From Paraprevotella xylaniphila YIT 11841 (GTDB lineage Bacteria > Bacteroidota > Bacteroidia > Bacteroidales > Bacteroidaceae), in NCBI RefSeq assembly GCF_000205165.1, contig NZ_GL883811.1, positions 26,353-90,352 on the forward strand: a stretch of 64,000 bases of DNA. The letters are read 5' to 3'. Each line of letters begins with the position of its first letter. Position 1 is the stretch's first letter. Under the pieces are notes generated by a model. The model had not been told where the DNA came from. It worked only from the letters and a program-made list of their open reading frames with translations, and did not search any database. Shown piece by piece: positions 18,042 to 27,510 of this stretch. The position numbers and the translations under genes are program-made.

Positions 18042-19640
18042 ATGATAGAAGAATACCAACTCAGGGTCTTGCCGGAAACGGCGGCCAACGAGCAGGCCTT
18101 GCGCCGTTACATTGCGTGCGAGAAAGGAAAGGACGAACGGACGCTGACGGCCATTCGAGTGTTGAAACGCAGTATTGACGCCCGTCAACGCACGATATTC
18201 GTCAACTTGAAGGTACGGGTGTATGTCAATGAGCAGCCGGAGGACGATGAATTTGTCCGTACGGCGTACCGGAATGTGGAGGGACGACCGCAGGTGGTCG
18301 TGGTCGGTGCCGGTCCCGGCGGGCTGTTTGCCGCCTTGCGCCTGATTGAAGCGGGGTATCGTCCCGTCATCGTGGAACGAGGCAAGAACGTCCGCGACCG
18401 CAAGTTGGATTTGGCTAAAATATCGCGTGAGCATAAAGTGGACAGCGAGAGCAATTACAGTTTCGGGGAGGGCGGTGCAGGAGCTTATTCCGACGGGAAG
18501 TTGTATACCCGGAGCAAGAAACGCGGGAATGCGGGGAAAATCCTGAACGTGTTCTGCCAACACGGTGCCAGTGTGTCCATCCTGCAAGATGCCCATCCCC
18601 ACATCGGGACGGACAAGCTTCCGAGAGTCATCGAGAATATGCGCAAGACGATTCTGGACTGTGGGGGAGAAGTGCATTTCGAGACCCGTATGGATGCTTT
18701 GCTCATAGAGAAAGATAGGGTCGTGGGGATAGAAACGAACACGGGGAAAACATTCCGGGGGCCGGTCATCCTGGCCACGGGGCACTCGGCGCGTGATGTC
18801 TATCGTTGGTTGCATGCCCATGGTGTGGAAATCGAAAGCAAGGGCTTGGCGGTCGGTGTGCGTTTGGAGCATCCGTCGCTCCTCATCGACCAGATACAAT
18901 ATCACAACCGGAACGGGCGGGGAAAGTATCTTCCGGCTGCGGAGTATAGCTTTGTGCAACAAGTGGAAGGCCGTGGGGTGTACAGTTTCTGTATGTGTCC
19001 GGGTGGGTTCGTTGTTCCGGCTGCCAGCGGTCCCCGGCAGACGGTGGTCAACGGGATGTCGCCCAGCAACCGTGGGTCGAAATGGAGTAATTCCGGTATG
19101 GTGGTGGAGTTGCACCCGGAAGATCTGGAGGAGAAATCACTGGCCGATTTTATGGCTGTTTCCGGTTGGCAGCCGGACGTGCGGCATCCGTTGGCCATGA
19201 TGTTCTTCCAGGAAGCCTTGGAAGAACAGAACTGGCAGCAGGGGAATTGCCGGCAGACGGCTCCCGCGCAACGGATGGCAGATTTCGTGAACGGGCGTTT
19301 GAGTTACGACCTGCCCGCGAGTTCGTATGCTCCCGGACTGGTGTCCTCGCCTTTGCATTTCTGGATGCCGAAGTTCATCACGGCACGGCTGGCAGAGGGC
19401 TTCCGCCGTTTCGGCAAAGCCTCCCGTGGTTTCCTGACCAACGAGGCCGTGATGATAGGAGTGGAAAGCCGTACATCTGCGCCTATCCGCATTTCGCGTG
19501 ATGGCGAAACGTTGCAGCACGTGCGGTTGAAAGGATTGTTCCCCTGTGGCGAAGGTGCCGGATATGCCGGAGGCATCGTGTCGGCCGCGATGGACGGGGA
19601 ACGTTGCGCGGAGGCGGCTGCGGCCTACCTTGGGGGTTAG
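18042..19640 (+). CDS. FAD-dependent oxidoreductase (COG2509-type)
   Basis: A 532-residue protein starting at ATG 18042 after AAGGAT. An N-terminal ~85-residue domain precedes the Rossmann dinucleotide fold VVVVGAGPGGLFAALRLIEA (residues ~85-105). Further typical stretches are NYSFGEGGAGAYSDGKLYTR, the second FAD contact ILATGHSARDVYRWL, and the end motif FPCGEGAGYAGGIVSAAMDG. This is a widespread family of predicted FAD-dependent dehydrogenases without an agreed substrate. It ends 4 bp inside the convergent outer-membrane gene. Confidence 0.88.
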   Translation: MIEEYQLRVLPETAANEQALRRYIACEKGKDERTLTAIRVLKRSIDARQRTIFVNLKVRVYVNEQPEDDEFVRTAYRNVEGRPQVVVVGAGPGGLFAALRLIEAGYRPVIVERGKNVRDRKLDLAKISREHKVDSESNYSFGEGGAGAYSDGKLYTRSKKRGNAGKILNVFCQHGASVSILQDAHPHIGTDKLPRVIENMRKTILDCGGEVHFETRMDALLIEKDRVVGIETNTGKTFRGPVILATGHSARDVYRWLHAHGVEIESKGLAVGVRLEHPSLLIDQIQYHNRNGRGKYLPAAEYSFVQQVEGRGVYSFCMCPGGFVVPAASGPRQTVVNGMSPSNRGSKWSNSGMVVELHPEDLEEKSLADFMAVSGWQPDVRHPLAMMFFQEALEEQNWQQGNCRQTAPAQRMADFVNGRLSYDLPASSYAPGLVSSPLHFWMPKFITARLAEGFRRFGKASRGFLTNEAVMIGVESRTSAPIRISRDGETLQHVRLKGLFPCGEGAGYAGGIVSAAMDGERCAEAAAAYLGG

Positions 19641-20338
19641 AAGTCTACCCCCAAGGACATCGTGAGATTGCCCGTGCGGATATGCCCGTCGAAGTCGTCG
19701 TAATGGTATTCGCTATAATTTCGTCCGGCGATATTGAACAATCCTATGTCATAGCCCATTTCAAAATAAAAATTCTGGAAAGCCATGCCGCAGCCGACCC
19801 GTAGTCCGGCATCGAAGCGTTTATAGCGGTCGGCTCCGAAAGGGTCTATCTTGGTACGGGAATCGTAAAGTTTGGCCGTTCCGCCTACGCCTACGGCCAT
19901 GAAACCACCGAAAAACGGTTGCACGGTAAAATCGTCGGCGTTAGTATTGAGCTTATATTTCAGGACAATGGGAATTTCCAGATACCTCATGTAGCATTTC
20001 TTAAACTCGACTTCCTCCGTGGCTTCTATTTCCGTCCCCTTTTCCGTGTAGATTAATCCGCTTTCCAAATAAAAGGGCAGTCCGTCTCCGAGCTTGTTCC
20101 CGTAAACCAACCCGATGTGGTAGCGCGGTAACGGGTTGGTCTGTGCTTCTCCTCCTGTCCCTTTGTATCGTACCGTAGGGACGTTCAGACCGAAACGCAG
20201 GCCGAAGTAAGAACTCCGCCGGTAATCCCTCCAACGGCTCGCATATACGGGTTCTCCTTCATAGAAATCCTTTCCGGCGTTCACCGGCATGGCAATCAAC
20301 AGTAATAAGATATAGGGAAGAAAACTTTTTTTTGTCAT
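19637..20338 (-). CDS. outer-membrane beta-barrel protein (PorT-like family)
   Basis: A 233-residue protein with a signal peptide (MTKKSFLPYILLLLIAMPVNA). Alternating amphipathic strands are typical of small 8-10-strand barrels (SSYFGLRFGLNVPTVRYKG, YLEIPIVLKYKLNTNADDFT, FFGGFMAVGVGGTAKLYD, GNLTMSLGVDF at the end). Such proteins in the phylum are grouped as outer-membrane beta-barrel/PorT-like and mostly have no known role. A promoter box TATTTTTG lies at 20380-20373 on the minus strand, about 35 bp before the start, divergent from thrA. Confidence 0.8.
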   Translation of the reverse strand: MTKKSFLPYILLLLIAMPVNAGKDFYEGEPVYASRWRDYRRSSYFGLRFGLNVPTVRYKGTGGEAQTNPLPRYHIGLVYGNKLGDGLPFYLESGLIYTEKGTEIEATEEVEFKKCYMRYLEIPIVLKYKLNTNADDFTVQPFFGGFMAVGVGGTAKLYDSRTKIDPFGADRYKRFDAGLRVGCGMAFQNFYFEMGYDIGLFNIAGRNYSEYHYDDFDGHIRTGNLTMSLGVDF

Positions 20339-20372
20339 GTGAATGTATACTTAATGTCGATGATTTATTAGG

Positions 20373-20380
20373 CAAAAATA
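20373..20380 (-). promoter_or_regulatory. promoter box of the outer-membrane protein gene
   Basis: Minus strand TATTTTTG (TAnnTTTG). It is back-to-back with the thrA promoter box at 20424-20431. Confidence 0.45.
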
Positions 20381-20423
20381 CAAATTAATTTTATTTCATA
20401 AGCCTTTTTAGATAAATAATTGC

Positions 20424-20431
20424 TATTTTTG
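20424..20431 (+). promoter_or_regulatory. promoter box of the threonine operon
   Basis: TATTTTTG matches TAnnTTTG. The predicted transcript has a leader of about 100 nt before thrA. Confidence 0.5.
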
Positions 20432-20471
20432 CGGATGTTATGTAACGATAGAACAACTTTGAAATATTAAG

Positions 20472-20507
20472 GTCTCGGAGCGGTCGAGACAGGTGTTGTG
20501 GGCCTGC
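20472..20507 (+). other. two hairpins in the thrA leader
   Basis: GTCTCG (20472-20477) pairs with CGAGAC (20485-20490), and CAGG (20489-20492) with CCTG (20503-20506); the two share two bases. There is no T-run and no Thr/Ile-rich leader ORF, so this is not an obvious attenuator. Confidence 0.3.
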
Positions 20508-20539
20508 ATGCAAAGAGATCCAATTCAGAAAACGTAGAT

Positions 20540-22969
20540 ATGAAAGTATTAAAATTTGGGGGAACATCCGTAGGTTCCGTAGAAAGCATCCTGAGTGTTA
20601 AAAAGATTGTTGAGGCTGAAGAGGAGCCTGTGGTGGTCGTAGTATCTGCATTGGGCGGAATTACCGACAAGTTGATAAAGACATCTAAGTTGGCCTTGGC
20701 CGGAGACTTGTCTTACCTGTCCGAGTTTGACGAGATTGCCGAGCGTCATCACCAGATGATAGAAACTGTAATTCCTTCCGGAGAAAATAAGGAACGTTTG
20801 TCGGAGACTATCGATGCCTTGTTGGATGAGTTGAAAAGCATTTATCAAGGCGTTTATCTTATCCGTGACCTTTCGCCTAAGACATCTGCTGCCATAGTCA
20901 GCTACGGGGAGCGGCTGTCGTCCAATATAGTAGCCGTGTTGATAGACGGAGCCAAATGGTTTGACTCTCGTACCTTTATTAAGACAGAGATTAAGTCGGG
21001 ACGTCAGTTGTTGGCATCTGATTTGACGCACGAATTGGTCAAACAGGCTTTTGTCGACTTGCCGAAGGTCTCTTTGGTGCCGGGATTCATTTCCACGGAT
21101 GCCGACTCCGGAGAGGTGACGAACTTAGGCCGTGGAGGGTCGGACTATACGGCCTCCATCATTGCAGCGGCATTGGATGCCTCTTTTTTGGAGATATGGA
21201 CCGATGTGGATGGGTTCATGACGGCCGACCCTAAGGTGATTTCCACCGCTTATACCATCAATGAGTTGAGTTATGTAGAGGCTATGGAGCTTTGCAACTT
21301 CGGTGCGAAGGTGGTTTATCCACCTACCATCTATCCGGTTTGCGTAAAGAATATCCCGATTCTCATCAAAAATACGTTTAATCCTTCGGGAAAAGGCACG
21401 GTGATTAAGAGCGACATCGCCGAAGACCAGAAGCCTATCAAGGGTATTTCCAGTATAAACGGAACGACATTGATTACGGTTTCAGGTTTGTCCATGGTCG
21501 GTGTCATTGGGGTCAACCGACGGATTTTCTCGGCTTTGGCCAATAACGGTATCAGTGTGTTCCTCGTTTCGCAGGCTTCTTCCGAAAACAGCACCTCCAT
21601 CGGTGTGCGCGATGCGGATGCCGATGCGGCTTGCGAGGTTTTGAATGCGGAGTTCTCCAAGGAAATAGAGACGGGAGCGATGTACAGGATGACGGCGGAA
21701 AGCGGTTTGGCTACAGTGGCCATCGTGGGCGAGAACATGAAGCACACGCCCGGTATCGCCGGTAAGTTGTTCGGAACGTTGGGGCGTAGCGGTATCAATG
21801 TGATTGCTTGTGCGCAGGGGGCATCGGAGACGAACATTTCTTTTGTGGTGGACGGACAGTTCTTGCGCAAGACACTCAATGTCATCCATGATAGTTTTTT
21901 TCTTTCGGAATACCAAGTCCTCAACCTTTTTCTGTGCGGAGTAGGGACGGTGGGTAGCAGCTTGATTGCGCAGTTGGCGCAGCAGAGTGAGAAATTGAAG
22001 AAAGAACGGGGATTGAAGCTTAAGGTCGTGGGTATTGCCAGCGGGCATAATGCGATGTTCGACCGAGAAGGTATCGGTCTGGAGAACTGCCGTGAACGGT
22101 TGACGCTTAGTGCACCGAGCGATTTAAACCGCTTGCGTGACGAAGTGATTGGCATGAACATCTTCAATTCCGTGTTTGTCGACTGTACGGCCAGTGCCGA
22201 TGTGGCCGGGCTGTATCAGGAATTCCTGGAGCATAACATCTCCGTGGTGGCGGCCAATAAGGCTGCGGCCTCTTCCGATTACGCTACTTATCAGAAACTG
22301 AAATCTACAGCCCGTAAGCGTGGGGTGAAGTTCCTGTTCGAGACGAATGTGGGAGCCGGTCTTCCCATTATCCGTACCATGAACGATTTGCTGAACAGCG
22401 GTGATAAGATTTTGAAGATAGAAGCCGTATTGAGCGGAACTTTGAATTTTATATTCAACAAGATTTCGGCCGACGTCCCGTTTAGCGAGACCGTGCGGCT
22501 GGCCAAGGAAGAAGGATATAGCGAGCCCGATCCCCGTGTGGATTTGAGTGGAAAGGATGTCATCCGTAAGTTGGTGATTTTGGCGCGTGAAGCCGGTTAC
22601 CGTATCGAGCAGTCCGATGTGGAGAAGCACCTGTTCGTGCCCGATTCGTTTTTCCAGGGCACATTGGATGAATTTTGGAAGAACCTGCCTTCCCTGGATG
22701 TCGATTTCGAACGGAGGCGTAAGGTGTTGGAGGGCGAAGGAAAACGTTGGCGTTTTGTTTCCCGTTACGAAAACGGCAAAGCCAGTGTGGAACTGTGTGA
22801 GGTAGGGCGCGAACATCCGTTCTATAATCTTGAAGGTTCCAACAACATAATTTTGTTGACTACCGAACGCTATAAGGAGTATCCTATGCAAATCCAGGGG
22901 TACGGGGCCGGGGCCGGAGTGACTGCGGCCGGTGTTTTTGCCGACATCATGAGTATTGCCAACGTATGA
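20540..22969 (+). CDS. thrA: bifunctional aspartate kinase / homoserine dehydrogenase
   Basis: The ATG at 20540 gives MKVLKFGGTSVGS, the expected N-terminus; the open frame extends upstream without meaning. The 809-residue protein catalyses the first and third steps of the aspartate pathway toward threonine and methionine. Aspartokinase spans residues ~1-290 (KFGGTSVGS, GRGGSDYTAS), the regulatory ACT pair ~310-450, and homoserine dehydrogenase ~460-809 (LCGVGTVGSSL nucleotide fold; KAAASSDYATYQKL; EAVLSGTLNFIFN). The ACT pair suggests feedback inhibition by threonine. First gene of thrA-apgM-thrC. Confidence 0.97.
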   Translation: MKVLKFGGTSVGSVESILSVKKIVEAEEEPVVVVVSALGGITDKLIKTSKLALAGDLSYLSEFDEIAERHHQMIETVIPSGENKERLSETIDALLDELKSIYQGVYLIRDLSPKTSAAIVSYGERLSSNIVAVLIDGAKWFDSRTFIKTEIKSGRQLLASDLTHELVKQAFVDLPKVSLVPGFISTDADSGEVTNLGRGGSDYTASIIAAALDASFLEIWTDVDGFMTADPKVISTAYTINELSYVEAMELCNFGAKVVYPPTIYPVCVKNIPILIKNTFNPSGKGTVIKSDIAEDQKPIKGISSINGTTLITVSGLSMVGVIGVNRRIFSALANNGISVFLVSQASSENSTSIGVRDADADAACEVLNAEFSKEIETGAMYRMTAESGLATVAIVGENMKHTPGIAGKLFGTLGRSGINVIACAQGASETNISFVVDGQFLRKTLNVIHDSFFLSEYQVLNLFLCGVGTVGSSLIAQLAQQSEKLKKERGLKLKVVGIASGHNAMFDREGIGLENCRERLTLSAPSDLNRLRDEVIGMNIFNSVFVDCTASADVAGLYQEFLEHNISVVAANKAAASSDYATYQKLKSTARKRGVKFLFETNVGAGLPIIRTMNDLLNSGDKILKIEAVLSGTLNFIFNKISADVPFSETVRLAKEEGYSEPDPRVDLSGKDVIRKLVILAREAGYRIEQSDVEKHLFVPDSFFQGTLDEFWKNLPSLDVDFERRRKVLEGEGKRWRFVSRYENGKASVELCEVGREHPFYNLEGSNNIILLTTERYKEYPMQIQGYGAGAGVTAAGVFADIMSIANV

Positions 22970-22999
22970 CATATATATAATTAGGGTAAGGAGATAAAG

Positions 23000-24211
23000 A
23001 TGAAGCATATTATTATACTGGGCGACGGCATGGCCGATTGGAAAGTTCCGGCCTTGGGCAATAAGACGCTGCTGCAATATGCCCATACGCCTAATATGGA
23101 TTGGATAGCCCGTATGGGACGCAACGGACTGTTGCAGACCGTGCCGGAGGGTTTTCATCCCGGTAGCGAAGTGGCCAATTCTTCCATTTTGGGCTACGAC
23201 CAACACAAGGTGTATGAAGGGCGTGGCCCACTTGAAGCGGCCAGTATCGGAGTCGAATTGGCCGATGACGATTTGGCGTTGCGTTGTAATCTGATTTGCA
23301 TTGAAGAAGGTAAGATAAAAAACCATTCTTGCGGAAGGTTGGAGACGGAAGAGGCGGATGTGCTGATTCGTTTCCTGCAAGAAAAGTTAGGTAACGGGCG
23401 CATACATTTTTATACGGGAGTGCAGTACCGCCATCTGTTGGTCATTAAAGGCGGAAACAAGCACCTGCGTTGTACGCCTCCGCATGATGTGCCGGGCACG
23501 CCTTTCCGTGACTGTTTGGTGGAGGCAGAAATGCCCGAAGCACAGGAAACTGCGGACTTGCTGAACCACTTGGTTTTGGAATCGCAGAAATTGTTGGCCG
23601 ACCATCCGTTGAACCTCCGCCGGATGAAGGAAGGCCGCGATGCGGCCAACAGTATTTGGCCGTGGGGCGGCGGCAACCGTCCGGCCATGGTCCCGTTGAC
23701 GGAGACTTATCCTCAAATCAAAAAGGGTGCGGTCATTACCGCCGTAGACCTCATACGGGGTATCGGACGTTATGCCGGTTTGCGCGTCATAGATGTGGAA
23801 GGGGCTACCGGTTTGTACGATACGAATTATGAAGGCAAGGCCCAAGCGGCGATAGAAGCCTTGAAAGACGGTGATTTCGTGTATCTGCATGTGGAGGCAA
23901 GCGACGAAGCCGGCCATGACGGGAACGTGGAATTGAAGTTGCAGACGATAGAGAATCTGGACCGCCGTGCCATCGGTCCGATTTTGGAAGCCGTGAAGGG
24001 TTGGGAAGAGCCGGTGGCCATCGCTGTGTTGCCCGACCATCCTACGCCTTGCGCCCACCGTACGCATACGCCCGACCCGATACCGTTTGCCATTTACTAT
24101 CCGGGCATAGAGGCGGACAGCGTGCAGACGTTCGATGAGGACGCTGCTAAAGCCGGAAGTTACGGGTTGCTTCGGGGCGATGAGTTTATTCGTGAATTTA
24201 TGAAACATTAA
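23000..24211 (+). CDS. apgM: ApgM-family phosphoglycerate mutase homologue, probable homoserine kinase
   Basis: A 403-residue member of the alkaline-phosphatase superfamily (cofactor-independent phosphoglycerate mutase, COG3635 type). Metal-site motifs are visible: IIILGDGMADW at the start, SEVANSSILGYD, EASDEAGHDG and PDHPTPCAHRTHTPDPIPF. The name implies 3-/2-phosphoglycerate interconversion. However, the gene sits 30 bp after thrA and 13 bp before thrC, where ThrB (homoserine kinase) would be expected, and no GHMP-type thrB is visible. Homologues at this position in Bacteroides have been proposed as an alternative homoserine kinase. I favour that role from context. Confidence 0.85.
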   Translation: MKHIIILGDGMADWKVPALGNKTLLQYAHTPNMDWIARMGRNGLLQTVPEGFHPGSEVANSSILGYDQHKVYEGRGPLEAASIGVELADDDLALRCNLICIEEGKIKNHSCGRLETEEADVLIRFLQEKLGNGRIHFYTGVQYRHLLVIKGGNKHLRCTPPHDVPGTPFRDCLVEAEMPEAQETADLLNHLVLESQKLLADHPLNLRRMKEGRDAANSIWPWGGGNRPAMVPLTETYPQIKKGAVITAVDLIRGIGRYAGLRVIDVEGATGLYDTNYEGKAQAAIEALKDGDFVYLHVEASDEAGHDGNVELKLQTIENLDRRAIGPILEAVKGWEEPVAIAVLPDHPTPCAHRTHTPDPIPFAIYYPGIEADSVQTFDEDAAKAGSYGLLRGDEFIREFMKH

Positions 24212-24224
24212 TCGAACATACTTT

Positions 24225-25526
24225 ATGAAATATTATAGTACGAACGGTAAGGCCGACCGCGCTACGCTTCACGAAGCCGTAGTGAAAGGCTTAGCGAGCG
24301 ACAAAGGTTTGTTTATGCCCGAGGTAATCCGGCATCTTCCGGAGTCGTTCTTCGACGAAATACAGGACCTTTCTTTTCAAGAAGTGGCCTACCGCGTGGC
24401 GGACGCTTTCTTCGGAGAGGATGTACCGGCCGATACATTGAAACAAATCGTGTACGACACGTTGAGTTTCGACTGTCCGGTGGTGAAAGTGACGGCGAAC
24501 ATCTATTCCTTGGAACTTTTCCACGGCCCCACGTTAGCCTTTAAAGACGTGGGGGCGCGTTTCATGGCCCGCCTTTTAGGATACTTCATCAAGCAGGAAG
24601 GGTGCAATCAGGTGAATGTGTTGGTGGCTACTTCCGGTGACACGGGGAGTGCCGTGGCCAACGGTTTTCTGGGTGTGGAAGGCATCCACGTGTATGTACT
24701 TTATCCGAAAGGCAAGGTGAGTGCCATCCAGGAATGCCAGTTTACGACGTTGGGGCAGAACATTACCGCCCTCGAAGTGGATGGCGTGTTCGACGATTGC
24801 CAGGCTTTGGTGAAAAACGCTTTCATGGACGAGGAACTGAACCGTCACATGAAGCTGACTTCGGCCAATTCCATCAACGTGGCCCGTTTCCTGCCGCAGG
24901 CATTTTACTATTTCTACGCTTACGCCCAGATGAAGAAGCTCGGTAAGGCCGACGAGTTGGTGGTATGCGTGCCGAGCGGAAACTTCGGAAACATCACGGC
25001 CGGACTGTTCGGCAAGGTGATGGGTTTGCCGGTGAAGCGTTTCATTGCAGCCAACAATGCCAACGACATCTTCTATAATTATTTGCAGACGGGAGAATAC
25101 CATCCCCGTGCGTCGGTGCAGACCATCGCCAATGCCATGGATGTGGGCGACCCCAGTAATTTTGCCCGTATTTACGATTTATACAAGGGAAGCCACGCGG
25201 CCATTACGGCTGAAATCAGCGGGGCGACTTATACCGACGCGCAGATTGCCGAGACGGTAAAGGCTTGTTATGAAACAAACGGTTACTTGCTCGACCCGCA
25301 TGGGGCTTGCGGCTTCCGTGCTTTGAGCGAGGGGCTGCGTAAGGGTGAATGCGGTGTGTTCCTCGAAACGGCACATCCGGCCAAGTTCCAAGCCACGGTG
25401 GAGAATATCATCGGTGGCTCGGTGGACATACCTGAAAAGTTGGCAGCCTTCATGAAAGGGGAGAAGAAGAGTATCCCGATGGGCAAGGATTTTGCCGGAT
25501 TCAAGGCATACTTGATGAAACAATAG
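24225..25526 (+). CDS. thrC: threonine synthase
   Basis: A 433-residue PLP enzyme that converts O-phosphohomoserine to threonine. Motifs: N-terminal MKYYSTNGKADRATLHEAVV, the PLP-lysine region LELFHGPTLAFKDVGARFMA, ATSGDTGSAVANGF, and VPSGNFGNITAGLFGK. The length is normal for the long ThrC class. Last gene of the thr operon, with a strong hairpin terminator 15 bp downstream. Confidence 0.97.
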   Translation: MKYYSTNGKADRATLHEAVVKGLASDKGLFMPEVIRHLPESFFDEIQDLSFQEVAYRVADAFFGEDVPADTLKQIVYDTLSFDCPVVKVTANIYSLELFHGPTLAFKDVGARFMARLLGYFIKQEGCNQVNVLVATSGDTGSAVANGFLGVEGIHVYVLYPKGKVSAIQECQFTTLGQNITALEVDGVFDDCQALVKNAFMDEELNRHMKLTSANSINVARFLPQAFYYFYAYAQMKKLGKADELVVCVPSGNFGNITAGLFGKVMGLPVKRFIAANNANDIFYNYLQTGEYHPRASVQTIANAMDVGDPSNFARIYDLYKGSHAAITAEISGATYTDAQIAETVKACYETNGYLLDPHGACGFRALSEGLRKGECGVFLETAHPAKFQATVENIIGGSVDIPEKLAAFMKGEKKSIPMGKDFAGFKAYLMKQ

Positions 25527-25541
25527 TTTTATCGTTTGTTG

Positions 25542-25616
25542 AAAGCATCGCGTCCCTGTATGGCCGGACGTTTCCCGAAGAAATGTGCAATGGCATACAG
25601 GGATGCGATGCTTTTT
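25542..25616 (+). terminator. terminator of the thr operon
   Basis: A long stem of about 20 bp with one mismatch: arm 25542-25562 (AAAGCATCGCGTCCCTGTAT..) pairs with 25594-25614 (..ATACAGGGATGCGATGCTTT). It ends in a T-rich tract (CTTTTTGTTT). Confidence 0.8.
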
Positions 25617-25670
25617 GTTTATGTTTTTTTGCCGTGCTAATTGCACAGCATGTGATTCATGTCGAAAGGT

Positions 25671-26600
25671 TTATCTGATGATATTCGCAGTGTAGTCACG
25701 GACGATGTAGATGCCACTGCCGTCACTGGTGTTGAACGCACTCAGGCACAGTTGGGTATGCTCGTCTTGTAATTGGCAATAAAGGCGGAGAGTACCGGCT
25801 TGGAGTTTTTGGCCAATCTCGTTCCTCCAATTTTCATTGTTCCAGTCTTCTTCGGCTATCGGGGTATGGAGGCCGGGAACTGAAGCATCGTCGTAATATG
25901 TGGCCTTCACTTCCATGTTGAATCTCCTTTGGGCATAGTTCAGCAGGAGATAGAATTTTCTGGCGTATGTCTTTACGTCCTTATTGGAGTAGATTTCATA
26001 TTCCGTGATTTTCGACAGAACGTCGTTGTTGAATATGAAGGCGCGGTTGATGGTGGCGGCAGAACTGGAGGACAGTTTGTCCGCGAATGTGCCCAAATAA
26101 GTGCCGGGTTGCGATTCGTTTTCCGTGAGTTGGGGGTATACCTTCAGGGTGGTGGTTATATCATCATTCCAAAAACTGCTGAAAATGTTGCAGGTAATGA
26201 CGGTATAGTCTAACGTACTGCTCATGTCCTTGTAAATATTGCCTTCCGCGTCAGGACCGAGGAACAAGTAACGGGCGTTAAACGATAAATTGTATTGCCC
26301 CGGTTCTTCGGGTGCGGTGAAGCTGAAATAGGCCGTGCCGTTTTCTTCCTTGTCCGAAGGATAGTTCAGGACACCCCATGTGTAAGTTGCTTCGCTGATG
26401 TTCTGCCCGCCTGTGGGGAGGGCGATGTAGGCTGTCAGGGGTTGGCCGGGGCGCACTTGGTCTTTGCCGGTGTTCAGGCTGATGGTACCGATTTTCGACG
26501 GTGCCACGCCGTGCAGGGTGGCATCTTCTTCACTACAGGCGCTTAAGGCCAATGCGGCGCAGCAAGCCGCCATGCAAACTTTGAACGTCATTTTCTTCAT
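25671..26600 (-). CDS. lipoprotein of unknown function
   Basis: A 309-residue lipoprotein (MKKMTFKVCMAACCAALALS then AC, acidic SEEDA after the cysteine). The mature part begins with a beta-sandwich-like region (VRPGQPLTAYIALPTGGQNI), followed by about 150 residues rich in aromatic and polar residues. I do not recognise a family. The acidic residues behind the lipid-modified cysteine are compatible with surface export in this phylum. It is monocistronic, with a promoter box at 26736-26743 and a leader of about 130 nt. Confidence 0.65.
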   Translation of the reverse strand: MKKMTFKVCMAACCAALALSACSEEDATLHGVAPSKIGTISLNTGKDQVRPGQPLTAYIALPTGGQNISEATYTWGVLNYPSDKEENGTAYFSFTAPEEPGQYNLSFNARYLFLGPDAEGNIYKDMSSTLDYTVITCNIFSSFWNDDITTTLKVYPQLTENESQPGTYLGTFADKLSSSSAATINRAFIFNNDVLSKITEYEIYSNKDVKTYARKFYLLLNYAQRRFNMEVKATYYDDASVPGLHTPIAEEDWNNENWRNEIGQKLQAGTLRLYCQLQDEHTQLCLSAFNTSDGSGIYIVRDYTANIIR

Positions 26601-27072
26601 TTTCTGTTTTTGTTATATTAATAATGTATATGTCTGCGATACGTTCCATCATTTCCTCGCGACTGGAAGGTGCGCCCTACCGGATATTTCTGCTTCGTCG
26701 GGTGATTGGGGATTGAAAGAAAAATAATCATGTTACAAATATAAGGATTTATCCTTGCGAAGTAAAATATAATGAAATAAAAAGAATAGAAAGAAAATGA
26801 TAAACCGTTGATTGCTGACATTTTGTCGCTTCCTACGCCAATAGTGTCAGTCGGAAAAAAGAGTTGGTGCTAAAAAGGATTGCACAATTTTAAAATCAGT
26901 CCGTACAGGCTTAAAAAGGTTTTCAAAAGTTTAATCTCAGACGGCCCGATGAAAGTTTGGAGTTGCCGGGTACGGGGTTTGTATTTTAATCAAGCGGACG
27001 GGGCAACCGGCAGGAAGGCCGTCCGGAAAGAAAAAAATGAATGTAAAACTTAAAAGATAGGAGATGAAGATT
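26601..27072. other. intergenic region between the lipoprotein gene and hsp20
   Basis: No gene seen. It contains a minus-strand promoter box TATATTTG (26743-26736) with an adjacent palindrome AAGGAT-TT-ATCCTT (26743-26756). Closer to hsp20 there is a possible nested hairpin: GACGGCC 26940-26946 with GGCCGTC 27017-27023 outside, GTTGCC 26962-26967 with GGCAAC 27002-27007 inside. Confidence 0.4.
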
Positions 27073-27510
27073 ATGTCACCGATTAGAAAGTACAATGGAC
27101 AGAATTGGTTACCGAGTTTGTTTAACGACTTTTTCGATAATGAATGGATGGGCAAGGTAAACGCCACGGCACCGGCTATCAACGTGATAGAAAGCGACGC
27201 AGACTATAAGGTGGAAGTGGCCGCCCCGGGAATGACGAAAGAAGATTTTACCATCCATTTGGGCGAAGACGGAGAACTGGTTATCTCGATGGAGAAAAAG
27301 AACGAGGTAAAAGAGGAAGACAAGAAGAACAAACGCTATTTGCGTCGTGAGTTTTCTTACGCCAAGTTCCAACAGGCTTTGGTTTTGCCGGATGATGTAG
27401 AGAAAGACAAGATCAGTGCAAACGTGAGCGACGGAGTGTTGAACATCACGCTTCCGAAACGCACGCCGGAAGAAAAAGCGAAAGTGAACCGTGTGATTGA
27501 AATACAGTAA
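27073..27510 (+). CDS. small heat-shock protein (Hsp20/alpha-crystallin)
   Basis: 145 residues. ATG 27073 is preferred over ATG 27064 because the AGGAG at 27059-27063 is nine bases from the former and directly abuts the latter. An amphipathic N-terminus (GQNWLPSLFNDFFD) is followed by the alpha-crystallin domain (residues ~35-135: YKVEVAAPGMTKEDFTIHLG, then the closing motif VSDGVLNITLPK). It acts as an ATP-independent holdase in the cytoplasm. Single-gene unit with a structured leader. Confidence 0.93.
   Translation: MSPIRKYNGQNWLPSLFNDFFDNEWMGKVNATAPAINVIESDADYKVEVAAPGMTKEDFTIHLGEDGELVISMEKKNEVKEEDKKNKRYLRREFSYAKFQQALVLPDDVEKDKISANVSDGVLNITLPKRTPEEKAKVNRVIEIQ

Noticed and set aside
20430..20540. 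Threonine attenuator before thrA
   Set aside because: Hairpins exist, but there is no Thr/Ile-rich leader ORF and no T-run terminator.
25542..25616. Large inverted repeat after thrC as a mobile element end
   Set aside because: A stem followed by T-rich sequence right after the operon is a terminator; no second end or transposase.
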